A DNA stretch of 64,000 nt from NCBI GenBank assembly GCA_037443785.1, contig JBBINR010000005.1, forward strand, positions 1 through 64,000, in the 5' to 3' direction. Positions 54,073-62,792 of this stretch are shown here, piece after piece. Origin of the DNA: JAQUOA01 sp037443785 (GTDB lineage Bacteria > Bacteroidota > Ignavibacteria > UBA10030 > UBA8401). The notes under the pieces were generated by a model. That model was not told the DNA's origin, did not search any database, and worked only from the letters and a program-made list of their open reading frames with translations. The stretch's first letter is position 1, and each line of letters opens with the position of its first letter. A program made the translations under genes and the position numbers.

Positions 54073-54708
54073 ATGACAGCATTTACGACATATTTTTTAG
54101 ATATCTATAATTCAGTTCACTCGGCATTGATCGGGATGAAAATTACCATCAAGCAGATGGTTTCTCCGACGGTGACGCTTCAGTATCCGAGAGAAAAAAA
54201 GAAAATGCCGGAGCGTGTTCGCAATCGGCTGTACATGAATTTTGATGATTGTATCGGGTGTGAATTGTGTGCGAAAGCGTGTCCCGTAGATTGTATTGAT
54301 ATCGAAGTCTTGAAAGCTCCGCCGACAGAAAATCTTGGTGAAACATCGACCAAGCAAAAGAAAAGAATTTACGTTACAAAATTTGATATTGATATTGCGA
54401 AGTGCTGTTATTGCGGATTGTGCGTGTATCCCTGCCCGACGGAATGTTTGAAGATGACCGACGTGTACGAGTTTTCAGAATTCGACCGTCACAATCTGAT
54501 ATATAATTTCAGCACGATGACTTCGTCGGATGTTGAAACGGCGCGGGGGAAAGTAAAATTATACGATCAAGAACAAGCGGCGAAAAAAGCCGCCGCGGCT
54601 GCTCAAGCGGCAGCGGCAAAAGCGGCTGCAGAAGCAAATCCGGCGCCTGCGCAGCAACCGCCGTCACCGGCACAAAATCCGGAAGCGCCAAAAAGTTCAG
54701 AACCATAA
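54073..54708 (+). CDS. nuoI: Complex I subunit I with Ala/Pro-rich tail
   Basis: A 211-residue iron-sulfur subunit with two [4Fe-4S] ferredoxin motifs: C60-x2-C63-x2-C66-x3-C70 and C111-x2-C114-x2-C117-x3-C121. An additional, unusual C-terminal tail of about 40 residues (from about 172) is rich in alanine, glutamine and proline. The tail is not part of the normal family and is probably disordered. Everything else is typical. Confidence 0.95.
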   Translation: MTAFTTYFLDIYNSVHSALIGMKITIKQMVSPTVTLQYPREKKKMPERVRNRLYMNFDDCIGCELCAKACPVDCIDIEVLKAPPTENLGETSTKQKKRIYVTKFDIDIAKCCYCGLCVYPCPTECLKMTDVYEFSEFDRHNLIYNFSTMTSSDVETARGKVKLYDQEQAAKKAAAAAQAAAAKAAAEANPAPAQQPPSPAQNPEAPKSSEP

Positions 54709-54722
54709 ACTATCTATCGACA

Positions 54723-55241
54723 ATGAATCTCTACGAAATAATTTTTTATGCTTTTGCTGTGGTTACCGTCGGATCGGCTTGTGTCGTTGTCTTTTCAAAA
54801 AATATTATCTATTCGGCATTTGCACTGCTCTTTACGTTTTTCGGAGTGGCGGGATTATATGTTTTGCTGAACGCGGACTTTCTCGCAGTTACGCAATTGT
54901 TGATCTATGTCGGCGGTATTTTGGTCTTATTGCTTTTCGGTGTTATGCTGACGAGCAACGTTGTTTCAATTAATGTAAAATCAGGTTCGCTTCATATTCT
55001 GGCTGCCGTGATTGCTGTTGCTTTATTGGCAGGATCGCTTTCCGGCATTATTGTGATGACCGATTGGTTTGTCACCAAATCGACAGGCGAAATTACACTC
55101 CAGACAACTTCGAAAGAAATTGGAACGGCTTTGATCTCAACGCATGTTCTTCCGTTTGAAATTGCTTCCGTAATTTTATTGGTAGCAGTTGTTGGCGCGG
55201 CGATGATGGCGAGAAGAGAACGTTCAAAGACGAATGTCTAA
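54723..55241 (+). CDS. nuoJ: Complex I subunit J
   Basis: A 172-residue membrane protein with five helices. The segment LLTFFGVAGLYVLLNADFLA is represented as LYVLLNADFLAVTQLLIYVGG (positions about 45-64), which carries the conserved pi-bulge helix region. Length is normal. Confidence 0.95.
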   Translation: MNLYEIIFYAFAVVTVGSACVVVFSKNIIYSAFALLFTFFGVAGLYVLLNADFLAVTQLLIYVGGILVLLLFGVMLTSNVVSINVKSGSLHILAAVIAVALLAGSLSGIIVMTDWFVTKSTGEITLQTTSKEIGTALISTHVLPFEIASVILLVAVVGAAMMARRERSKTNV

Positions 55242-55260
55242 ATTTTAGAAATTAGAATTT

Positions 55261-55569
55261 ATGGAAATCACACTTACACACTTTTTGCTTATCAGCGCAG
55301 TTCTTTTTTCGCTCGGTGTCTTTGCCGTGATCACACGTCGAAATGCAATTATGGTGCTGATGGGAATAGAGCTTATTTTGAATTCTGCCAATATCAATTT
55401 TCTTGCCTTTTCACGGTACGGCGGAATGAATATCGAAGGACAAATGGCGGCGATCTTCGTGATTATCCTTGCGGCGGCTGAAGCGGCTGTTGCCCTTGCC
55501 ATTGTGCTGAATATCTACAAACGATTCAATACTGTTAATGTTGATGAAATTTCAATCTTAAAAGACTAA
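55261..55569 (+). CDS. nuoK: Complex I subunit K
   Basis: A 102-residue protein with three helices. The segments MGIELILNSANINF (about 37-50) and AAEAAVALAIVL (about 72-83) contain the two conserved glutamates of the proton path. The stop overlaps nuoL by one base. Confidence 0.96.
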   Translation: MEITLTHFLLISAVLFSLGVFAVITRRNAIMVLMGIELILNSANINFLAFSRYGGMNIEGQMAAIFVIILAAAEAAVALAIVLNIYKRFNTVNVDEISILKD

Positions 55570-57629
55570 TGACACCACACCTTATCATCGCTCTTGCTGT
55601 TTTGCTTCTTCCGCTTGTCAGTTTTATTTTCCTGATTTTTTTTGGAAAACGCTTGACGAAAATTAGCGGGCATATTGGAACAACATTCCTCGGCATTGAT
55701 TTACTTCTCGCGATCTATCTCTTTTTTGCAAAATTATATGATACGGCAGCATCGTGGGATTTTACATTCTCGTGGATCGATTTTCACACGACGCTCAATA
55801 ATATTCCGCTGAAGCTTGATATCGGAATCATGGTCGATAATCTCACGGCAGCGATGCTTGTTGTTGTTACCACTGTTAGTGCGTTGGTGCATCTTTTTTC
55901 ATTGGCATACATGAAGGATGACGTCCGTTATTCACGCTACTATTCATTCCTTGGATTGTTCACGTTTTCCATGCTTGGAATTGTTTTGACGAACAATTAT
56001 TTCATGATGTATGCGTTCTGGGAATTAGTCGGCGTCAGCTCATATTTGCTCATCGGACATTGGTATGAAAAAAAATCAGCCGCCGATGCAGGAAAGAAAG
56101 CGTTCATTGTTAACCGTGTTGGCGATTTTGGATTTCTCGTCGGTATCATGATCGTGTGGATGCAATTCTCGACAACGACATTTAGCGGCATCTTTGGTGC
56201 GATTGGCGGCGGCAAAATTCCTTTTGGTTCTGATACGTGGCTTACTATAGCCGGGCTTTTAATTTTTTGCGGAGCGGTTGGTAAATCAGCGCAATTTCCG
56301 CTGCACGTTTGGCTACCCGATGCAATGGAAGGTCCGACTCCAGTCAGCGCATTGATTCACGCGGCAACAATGGTTGCGGCAGGCGTTTATCTTGTGGCGC
56401 GTACATTTCCAATTCTTACTGCCGATGCGCTGGTTATTATTGCCTACACCGGTGCGATCACCGCATTTATCGCGGCAACAATTGCCATTGTTCAAAATGA
56501 CATTAAAAAAATCCTGGCGTATTCGACGATCAGTCAATTAGGATACATGGTGATGGGGCTCGGAGTCGGTGCGTTTACGTCCGGTGTTTTTCATCTCGTT
56601 ACTCATGCGGCATTTAAAGCTGGATTATTTCTTGGCTCCGGTTCAGTCATCTATGCAATGCATAACGCTCTGCATCACGTCAATGATCATCACACCGATG
56701 CACAGGATGTTCGCTCCATGGGCGGACTGAAAAAGAAAATGCCAATAACGTTTTGGACGATGTTGATGTTTACACTCGCCATTTCCGGTGTTCCCCTCAC
56801 ATCTGGATTTTTGAGCAAGGATGAAATTCTTGCCGGTACATTGTCGTTTGCACATTTCACCGGGCATTCAGCAATTCCATTCATTGGATTTTTTGTTGCG
56901 GGATTGACTGCGTTCTATATGTTCCGAATGCTGATCCTGACATTTTTCGGTGACCATCACGACGCACATCGTGCGGAACATCTTCATGAATCTCCCTGGG
57001 TGATGACGGTCCCATTAATCGTTTTTGCTGTGCTCTCATTCTTTGCATGGTATTCATTCAATCCCATTGGTGCAAAGGATGGATGGTTCTACGCGAAGAT
57101 TACGACACCGCATGTCGTCGTTCCTGAGCATATCGCCGCAACACCGACCGAAGAGTTTCTTGAAGAAGTTCATCATCAACATAATTTAACAATGTTGATT
57201 TCTGTCGGCGTTGCCGGATTCGGGATTTTGATGGCATTCGTCATTTACTACTGGAAGAAAATATCTGCTGATGCTTTAGAAAAAGCATTGAAATCGGTTC
57301 ATACATTTTTGTACCGCAAATGGTATTTCGACGAATTATACGATGCAACGGTTGTTGCCGGAACGATCGGGTTGGCAAAAGTATTGGCATGGTTCGATGC
57401 AAAAATCATCGACGGCATTGTGAATGGAGCAGGATCGATTACGAAGATCACATCGGTCATCAGCGGTAAATTCGACACGTATGTTGTGGATGGACTCGTG
57501 AACTTTACGGCATATTTTGCAGGATTGTTCGGATTGATTTTCCGGAAAATACAAACCGGTAAAGTGCAAACGTATATTTTGTTTGCCGTGGTGGGCATGA
57601 TGGTATTTGTTGTATTGTTTGGGATGTAA
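55569..57629 (+). CDS. nuoL: Complex I subunit L (antiporter-like)
   Basis: A 686-residue proton-pumping subunit, longer than the E. coli protein. The conserved FWELVGVSSYLLIG, the helix pair around KSAQFPLHVWLPDAMEGPTP, and the long amphipathic C-terminal helix region are present. A histidine-rich loop (DHHDAHRAEHLHE, about 459-471) is a local oddity. Confidence 0.96.
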   Translation: MTPHLIIALAVLLLPLVSFIFLIFFGKRLTKISGHIGTTFLGIDLLLAIYLFFAKLYDTAASWDFTFSWIDFHTTLNNIPLKLDIGIMVDNLTAAMLVVVTTVSALVHLFSLAYMKDDVRYSRYYSFLGLFTFSMLGIVLTNNYFMMYAFWELVGVSSYLLIGHWYEKKSAADAGKKAFIVNRVGDFGFLVGIMIVWMQFSTTTFSGIFGAIGGGKIPFGSDTWLTIAGLLIFCGAVGKSAQFPLHVWLPDAMEGPTPVSALIHAATMVAAGVYLVARTFPILTADALVIIAYTGAITAFIAATIAIVQNDIKKILAYSTISQLGYMVMGLGVGAFTSGVFHLVTHAAFKAGLFLGSGSVIYAMHNALHHVNDHHTDAQDVRSMGGLKKKMPITFWTMLMFTLAISGVPLTSGFLSKDEILAGTLSFAHFTGHSAIPFIGFFVAGLTAFYMFRMLILTFFGDHHDAHRAEHLHESPWVMTVPLIVFAVLSFFAWYSFNPIGAKDGWFYAKITTPHVVVPEHIAATPTEEFLEEVHHQHNLTMLISVGVAGFGILMAFVIYYWKKISADALEKALKSVHTFLYRKWYFDELYDATVVAGTIGLAKVLAWFDAKIIDGIVNGAGSITKITSVISGKFDTYVVDGLVNFTAYFAGLFGLIFRKIQTGKVQTYILFAVVGMMVFVVLFGM

Positions 57630-57687
57630 TGTAACCGCTATAGAGTAATTGAAATCAAATTGTAACAACTAAACTTAAGTCTTCATT

Positions 57688-59289
57688 ATGGAACTCAAAA
57701 TTCTTAACATCGGTATTCTTACTTGGCTCACGTTCCTTCCGGTTCTTGGAATGATCATTGTCTTGCTTCTTCCGAAGGAACAGAAATCGGCAATTCGTTG
57801 GACATCGTTGTTCTCCACGCTTGTGCAGGTCATCTTTGCTTTTCTGCTCTTCGCGAAATTTGATCGATCACTCGGAGGGGTCAACAGTGCCGCAACGATG
57901 CAGTTCAATGAATTGTTCAATTGGATCAACATCAAGAGCTCGTCATGGTTTGGAATCATCAAGATCGATTATTATCTCGGTGTTGATGGTATCAGTATGC
58001 CGATGGTTTTTTTAACAGCAATCATTTCTTGCATCGCAGTGATCTCTTCGTGGAATATTGAAAAGTCAATCAAAGGGTATTTTGCGTTACTGCTTTTGCT
58101 CGATACGGGAATGATGGGCGTGTTTGTTTCGTTGGATTTCTTCCTTTTCTATATTTTCTGGGAAGTGATGCTTCTTCCGATGTATTTCCTGATTGGTGTT
58201 TGGGGCGGACCTCGCAGGGAATATGCAGCAATTAAATTTTTCCTCTACACGTTACTTGGTTCGGTGCTGCTTCTTCTTGCAATGCTTGCCTTATATTTCA
58301 GCGTGTCGGTTATCGATCCTGTAACAGGTACAAAAATTCACACTTTCAACATGATTGCAATGATGAATCCAGCGAATTTCGATGCGGGTTCATTGCTAGC
58401 CGGTGCATCAACGTATTGGCGATATGTTGCGTATGTCGCAATCTTCATCGGATTTGCAATCAAAGTTCCGATCTTTCCGTTCCACACATGGCTGCCGGAT
58501 GCGCACGTTGAAGCGCCGACGGCAATCAGCGTTATTCTTGCCGGTGTCTTGCTGAAAATGGGAACGTACGGCTTAATGAGAGTGGCATTCCCGATCTTCC
58601 CGGACGCGGCGATGTATTTTCTCTATCCGCTCGCATTTCTCGGATTTGTCAATATCATCTACGGCGCATTCTGTGCAATGGCACAGAAAGATTTCAAGAA
58701 ATTGATCGCGTATTCTTCGGTCAGCCACATGGGTATTGTTATTCTTGGAATGGCGGCGATGAACACACAGGGAATGGTTGGGGCGATGCTTCAAATGTTC
58801 AATCACGGAACCATCACCGCAATGCTCTTCTTAATTGTTGGAGTAATTTACGATCGTGCTCATACACGCGGACTTGATGACTTTGGCGGATTGATGAACA
58901 AGATGCCGGGCTATTCAGGAGTGATGGTAATTGCATTTTTTGCCGCGATTGGCTTGCCGGGTCTCAGCGGATTTATTTCCGAAGCATTTTCGTTCCTCGG
59001 TGCGTTCCAAACATTCCGTTGGCTTACCATTGCGTCAGCTTTTGGCATTGTGCTGACAGCAGGTTACATGCTTTGGACATTGCAGCGTGTATTTCTTGGG
59101 ACATTGCCCGAAAAATGGAACGGCCTGACGGATATCAATGCAAGAGAATTGACGATGCTTGTTCCTCTCGCCATTATCGTCATTGCTCTCGGTGTGTATC
59201 CGAACTTGATGCTTGATGTGATGAATACATCGGCGAACACACTTGTTGATTTTGTTAAAGGAAGCGTCGGACTCGCCGTTGGGAACTAA
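57688..59289 (+). CDS. nuoM: Complex I subunit M (antiporter-like)
   Basis: A 533-residue proton-pumping membrane subunit with about 14 helices. FWEVMLLPMYFLIG (about 156-169) holds the conserved glutamate, and KVPIFPFHTWLPDAHVEAPT (about 260-279) the conserved lysine/histidine region. Length is normal. Confidence 0.96.
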   Translation: MELKILNIGILTWLTFLPVLGMIIVLLLPKEQKSAIRWTSLFSTLVQVIFAFLLFAKFDRSLGGVNSAATMQFNELFNWINIKSSSWFGIIKIDYYLGVDGISMPMVFLTAIISCIAVISSWNIEKSIKGYFALLLLLDTGMMGVFVSLDFFLFYIFWEVMLLPMYFLIGVWGGPRREYAAIKFFLYTLLGSVLLLLAMLALYFSVSVIDPVTGTKIHTFNMIAMMNPANFDAGSLLAGASTYWRYVAYVAIFIGFAIKVPIFPFHTWLPDAHVEAPTAISVILAGVLLKMGTYGLMRVAFPIFPDAAMYFLYPLAFLGFVNIIYGAFCAMAQKDFKKLIAYSSVSHMGIVILGMAAMNTQGMVGAMLQMFNHGTITAMLFLIVGVIYDRAHTRGLDDFGGLMNKMPGYSGVMVIAFFAAIGLPGLSGFISEAFSFLGAFQTFRWLTIASAFGIVLTAGYMLWTLQRVFLGTLPEKWNGLTDINARELTMLVPLAIIVIALGVYPNLMLDVMNTSANTLVDFVKGSVGLAVGN

Positions 59290-59341
59290 GAACGTTGTTC
59301 GATAACATCGCGGCAGTGCGCTTTCAAAAATTTAGAATCCA

Positions 59342-60838
59342 ATGAATACTGAAATAATTTTACAAAATCTTTCTCTCATCGCTCCAGAATTGATTGTTGT
59401 TGCGACATTATGTGTCGTCCTACTTGCGCATCTCGTTGCACGAAAAAATACACAGTTGATGATGCTGCTGTCGGTTACCGGTTTGCTCAATGCACTGTAT
59501 CTGTTGACCGGCAACATTCATGTTACTGTTTCGGCATTCAGCGGAATGTTGAGTATCGATCCTTTTGCAACATTCTTTAAAATTGTGATTGTGCTGGCAA
59601 CGATTGCCGTTGTTCTCATGTCCCGCTTTTCCGACGAAATAAATGCTGAACACACAACCATCGGTGAATATTATTTTCTTGTTCTTTCGATGTGTGTCGG
59701 AATGATGTTTATGGTCGGTTCTTCTAATTTGATTATGATGTATTTAACGCTGGAGCTGGCGGGACTGACATCATATGTGGCTTCTGGTTTCACCAGGAAA
59801 GCAAAAGATTCATCGGAAGCATCATTAAAGTATTTGCTCTACGGAGCATTTTCTTCCGGTGTGATGCTGTATGGAATGTCACTCATTTATGGTTTGACGG
59901 GAACCCTTGACATTGCCGGAATCAATCGTGTGCTGATGCAGGGAAGCGCAAATGGCTGGGCTCTCATTGCGGCATCGATTTTTCTCATTGTCGGATTTGG
60001 ATATAAAATTTCTGCTGTGCCATTCCATTATTGGACACCCGACGTGTACGAAGGCGCACCGGTCACGATCACAGCATTCCTTTCGGTTGCATCCAAAGCG
60101 GCCGGATTTGCGATGATGATGCGTGCATTCAAAGTGATGTTCATCGATTCATCAGTCACCAATCTTCCGGCGGGTACCTGGGCATTGATTCACGGCGTGC
60201 ATGTGCAGCAGGTTATCGTGGTGATTTCTGTTATGACGATGACACTTGGAAATCTTGTCGCTTTGTGGCAGGACAATGTAAAGCGTCTTCTTGCGTATTC
60301 AAGCATTGCCCAAGCAGGATATATGCTTCTTGGTCTTGTTGTGTTAAGCAACGACGGCTTTGCCGCAGTCATGGTATACTTTGTGGTGTATCTCTTCATG
60401 AATCTCGGTAGCTTCTATGTGGTGATGCTGATTTCAAATAAAATCAAGAGTGAGCACATTGACAGTTACAGGGGACTTGGGAAAAGAACACCTCTGCTTT
60501 CAGTTGCGCTGGCTATTTTTTTGATTTCGCTTACGGGATTGCCGCCGACCGCTGGTTTTATCGGCAAGTGGATGATTTTTCTTTCATTGATTAATGCGAA
60601 GATGGTACTCATTGCAGTGATCGGCGTAATCAACAGTGTAATTTCACTCTACTATTACGTTAGAGTGATACGAAACATGTTTCTGCGCGACGAGAATGAA
60701 TTTAGCGGGACAATTACGTTCTCACTACCTCAGCAGATATTGCTCCTGTCGTTATTGGTTCCAACATTATACCTTGGATTGTTCTTCAACAACTTGGTCG
60801 CATTTGCCCAATACTCGGTGAAGATGGTTGGTTTTTAA
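59342..60838 (+). CDS. nuoN: Complex I subunit N (antiporter-like)
   Basis: A 498-residue proton-pumping membrane subunit with about 14 helices. LTLELAGLTSYV (about 136-147) and KISAVPFHYWTPDVYEGAP (about 222-240) are family marks. It ends the operon; a bidirectional terminator follows. NuoE, NuoF and NuoG are not present before, between or after these genes. Confidence 0.96.
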   Translation: MNTEIILQNLSLIAPELIVVATLCVVLLAHLVARKNTQLMMLLSVTGLLNALYLLTGNIHVTVSAFSGMLSIDPFATFFKIVIVLATIAVVLMSRFSDEINAEHTTIGEYYFLVLSMCVGMMFMVGSSNLIMMYLTLELAGLTSYVASGFTRKAKDSSEASLKYLLYGAFSSGVMLYGMSLIYGLTGTLDIAGINRVLMQGSANGWALIAASIFLIVGFGYKISAVPFHYWTPDVYEGAPVTITAFLSVASKAAGFAMMMRAFKVMFIDSSVTNLPAGTWALIHGVHVQQVIVVISVMTMTLGNLVALWQDNVKRLLAYSSIAQAGYMLLGLVVLSNDGFAAVMVYFVVYLFMNLGSFYVVMLISNKIKSEHIDSYRGLGKRTPLLSVALAIFLISLTGLPPTAGFIGKWMIFLSLINAKMVLIAVIGVINSVISLYYYVRVIRNMFLRDENEFSGTITFSLPQQILLLSLLVPTLYLGLFFNNLVAFAQYSVKMVGF

Positions 60839-60856
60839 CGAAGGCATTTTTGAAAT

Positions 60857-60894
60857 AAAAAAGCCAATTAATGAACCGATCAATTGGCTTTTTT
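60857..60894. terminator. Bidirectional terminator between nuoN and coaX
   Basis: AAAAAAGCCAATT (60857-60869) and AATTGGCTTTTTT (60882-60894) form a perfect 13-pair stem. The runs of A and T on the two sides serve both the nuo transcript and the convergent coaX transcript. Confidence 0.93.
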
Positions 60895-60914
60895 ATTTTG
60901 TTAAAACTTGATTG

Positions 60915-61718
60915 TTAGCGGCGCTTCTTTTCTTTATTCTTTTTATTGTTATGATTGTCCACTCGTTCGACGATCAAACGAATACCATCAAGCACAAGCG
61001 TCGGTTCAAGCTTTGTAATAACCTTCGATTGCTTTTTCATCATTTCTGAAAATCCACCCGTTGCCACGACTGTTGGATAATCATCCAATTCTTTAGAGAT
61101 TCTTCGGATCATTGTTTCCATCGAATCCAACGCGCCGAAGAGAATTCCCGACTGCATGCTTTCGACAGTATTTTTTCCGATCACACGGTCGGGAAATTTC
61201 AAATCGATCTTTGGAAGCTTTGCCGCGCGCCGATGCAATTCTCCGGATGATGTTTCAATTCCTGCTGTGATAACGCCGCCAAGGTATTCACCATCTTTCG
61301 AAACGACATCGAATGTCGTCGCTGTTCCAAAATCGACGATCACGACAGGGCCTTTATATTTTGCATACCCTGCTACCGCATTGCACAATCTGTCTGCACC
61401 GACAGCTGACGGATCATCGTACAATACTTTAATTCCCAAATTTAATTGAGCGGACACGACGATCGGTTCAATCTCGAAATATTTCTGAGACATCCGGACA
61501 CAGATATCGGTCAAATTTGGAACAACCGAAGAAATGCCGATCGATTTGATCTTGTTCAACGGAACATTGGCGCTGTCGCAAAATTGCTGGACGAGCATCC
61601 CGAATTCATCTTCGGTGCGTGTCACAAAACTGGTAACGCGCCAATCGCCGAGAAGTTTGTTCTTGTCGAATATTCCTACCACCGAATGTGTGTTGCCGAT
61701 ATCAATTGCAAGAATCAT
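60915..61718 (-). CDS. coaX: Type III pantothenate kinase
   Basis: A 267-residue enzyme that phosphorylates pantothenate in the first step of coenzyme A synthesis. The N-terminus MILAIDIGNTHSVVGIF is the phosphate-binding motif of CoaX. GADRLCNAVAGY and VDFGTATTFDVV (about 103-140) complete the family pattern. A lysine-rich tail ends the protein. birA lies directly upstream on the same strand, as in many genomes. Confidence 0.95.
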   Translation of the reverse strand: MILAIDIGNTHSVVGIFDKNKLLGDWRVTSFVTRTEDEFGMLVQQFCDSANVPLNKIKSIGISSVVPNLTDICVRMSQKYFEIEPIVVSAQLNLGIKVLYDDPSAVGADRLCNAVAGYAKYKGPVVIVDFGTATTFDVVSKDGEYLGGVITAGIETSSGELHRRAAKLPKIDLKFPDRVIGKNTVESMQSGILFGALDSMETMIRRISKELDDYPTVVATGGFSEMMKKQSKVITKLEPTLVLDGIRLIVERVDNHNNKKNKEKKRR

Positions 61719-61765
61719 GTATTACTCCGTAAAATTTTACTGCACAGGCAGTAACGTTATCTGGA

Positions 61766-62548
61766 TTATGTGTATGCTAAACTCACATCCCCTGCAAACA
61801 CGCGCCGTTTTTGTCCGTCATCCATTTGAATGATAAGACTTCCATCTTCATTGACATCAATCGCCGTAGCGGTAAAGCTGAATTCGCTTTCTAATACAAC
61901 GATCTTTTTCCCAAAAAGCAAGGCTTTCATTCTCCAATCATTCAATAATTGTTCGGGGGGGAATGATGATAATTGCAAATACCGGTATTCAAGTTCTTCC
62001 AAAATTTTTTGTAAAAGTTGGATCCGGTCAACCACCTTGCCGCTTTCGTTTATCAACGATGTTGCTTTGGATACGAGCTCTTCGGGAAATTCCGACTGAT
62101 TCACATTGATACCAATGCCGAGAATAACCTTTTCAATTCCAGATTTTCGTGCGTTGGTTTCGAGAAGCATTCCGCTTACTTTTTTTCCATTAATTAGGAT
62201 GTCGTTAGGCCATTTGCAGCTTGGAGAAAGGGAAGTGGTTGCTTCAATCGCATCGGCAACTGCCAATGCGCCTGCAAACGTAATGAGTGAAATTTTTTGA
62301 ACGTCAAATTCAGGATAAAAGATGAGAGAGAAAAGAAGATTCTTTTCCCTTTCAGCACTCCAATTTCGTTGAAGCCGCCCGCGACCTGCCGTTTGTTCTT
62401 CGGCAATAATGATGGTTCCATGGGGAGCATGGTCTTTGGATAAAGATTTGGCGAAAGTGTTTGTAGAATCAATGGTATTGAACGCGAATACGGATTGTCC
62501 AAAAAACTTTGTTTGAAGTCCTTTAACTATTGTATCTTTGCTGATCAT
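61766..62548 (-). CDS. birA: Biotin-protein ligase
   Basis: A 260-residue enzyme that attaches biotin to carboxylase carrier proteins. The biotin-binding loop AGRGRLQRNW (about 53-62) and CKWPNDILINGKKVSGML are conserved. It is the short, single-function form without an N-terminal DNA-binding domain. The start is taken at ATG 62548; a TTG at 62569 would add seven residues. Pairs with coaX. Confidence 0.93.
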   Translation of the reverse strand: MISKDTIVKGLQTKFFGQSVFAFNTIDSTNTFAKSLSKDHAPHGTIIIAEEQTAGRGRLQRNWSAEREKNLLFSLIFYPEFDVQKISLITFAGALAVADAIEATTSLSPSCKWPNDILINGKKVSGMLLETNARKSGIEKVILGIGINVNQSEFPEELVSKATSLINESGKVVDRIQLLQKILEELEYRYLQLSSFPPEQLLNDWRMKALLFGKKIVVLESEFSFTATAIDVNEDGSLIIQMDDGQKRRVFAGDVSLAYT

Positions 62549-62792
62549 CTTGGTAAAGAAAGTAATCAATGCAAGGAAGGGAAGTCAAGAAAATTCTTCG
62601 AATGCGACAAATTGTCAATTTTACGATAAATGTCAGAATTGCTCAAAATTTTTATGACAGCGTGGCACAGTCGCATAAACAAGGGTTTCATAACTCATTA
62701 ATTTCGCCGATTTTTGATGGCATGATGGTTGCAAGGGTTATGTTAGATAAAATCAAAAAAACAACATACTATAAAGATAAGAGGTAAATACA
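62549..62792 (+). promoter_or_regulatory. Upstream region of dnaK
   Basis: No convincing gene lies in these 244 bases between birA and dnaK. TGTCA (62631-62635) and TGACA (62655-62659) form a spaced dyad followed by TGGCAC. It is a plausible stress-regulation region, but I could not match a known promoter class. Confidence 0.3.

Noticed and set aside
62660..62680. A sigma-54 promoter at TGGCAC before dnaK
   Set aside because: The base pair GC is not found at ten bases after GG, so the required -12 element is missing.
62569..62787. A 72-codon open frame between birA and dnaK
   Set aside because: It has no ribosome-binding site and no recognisable protein features, and it lies in what should be the dnaK promoter region.
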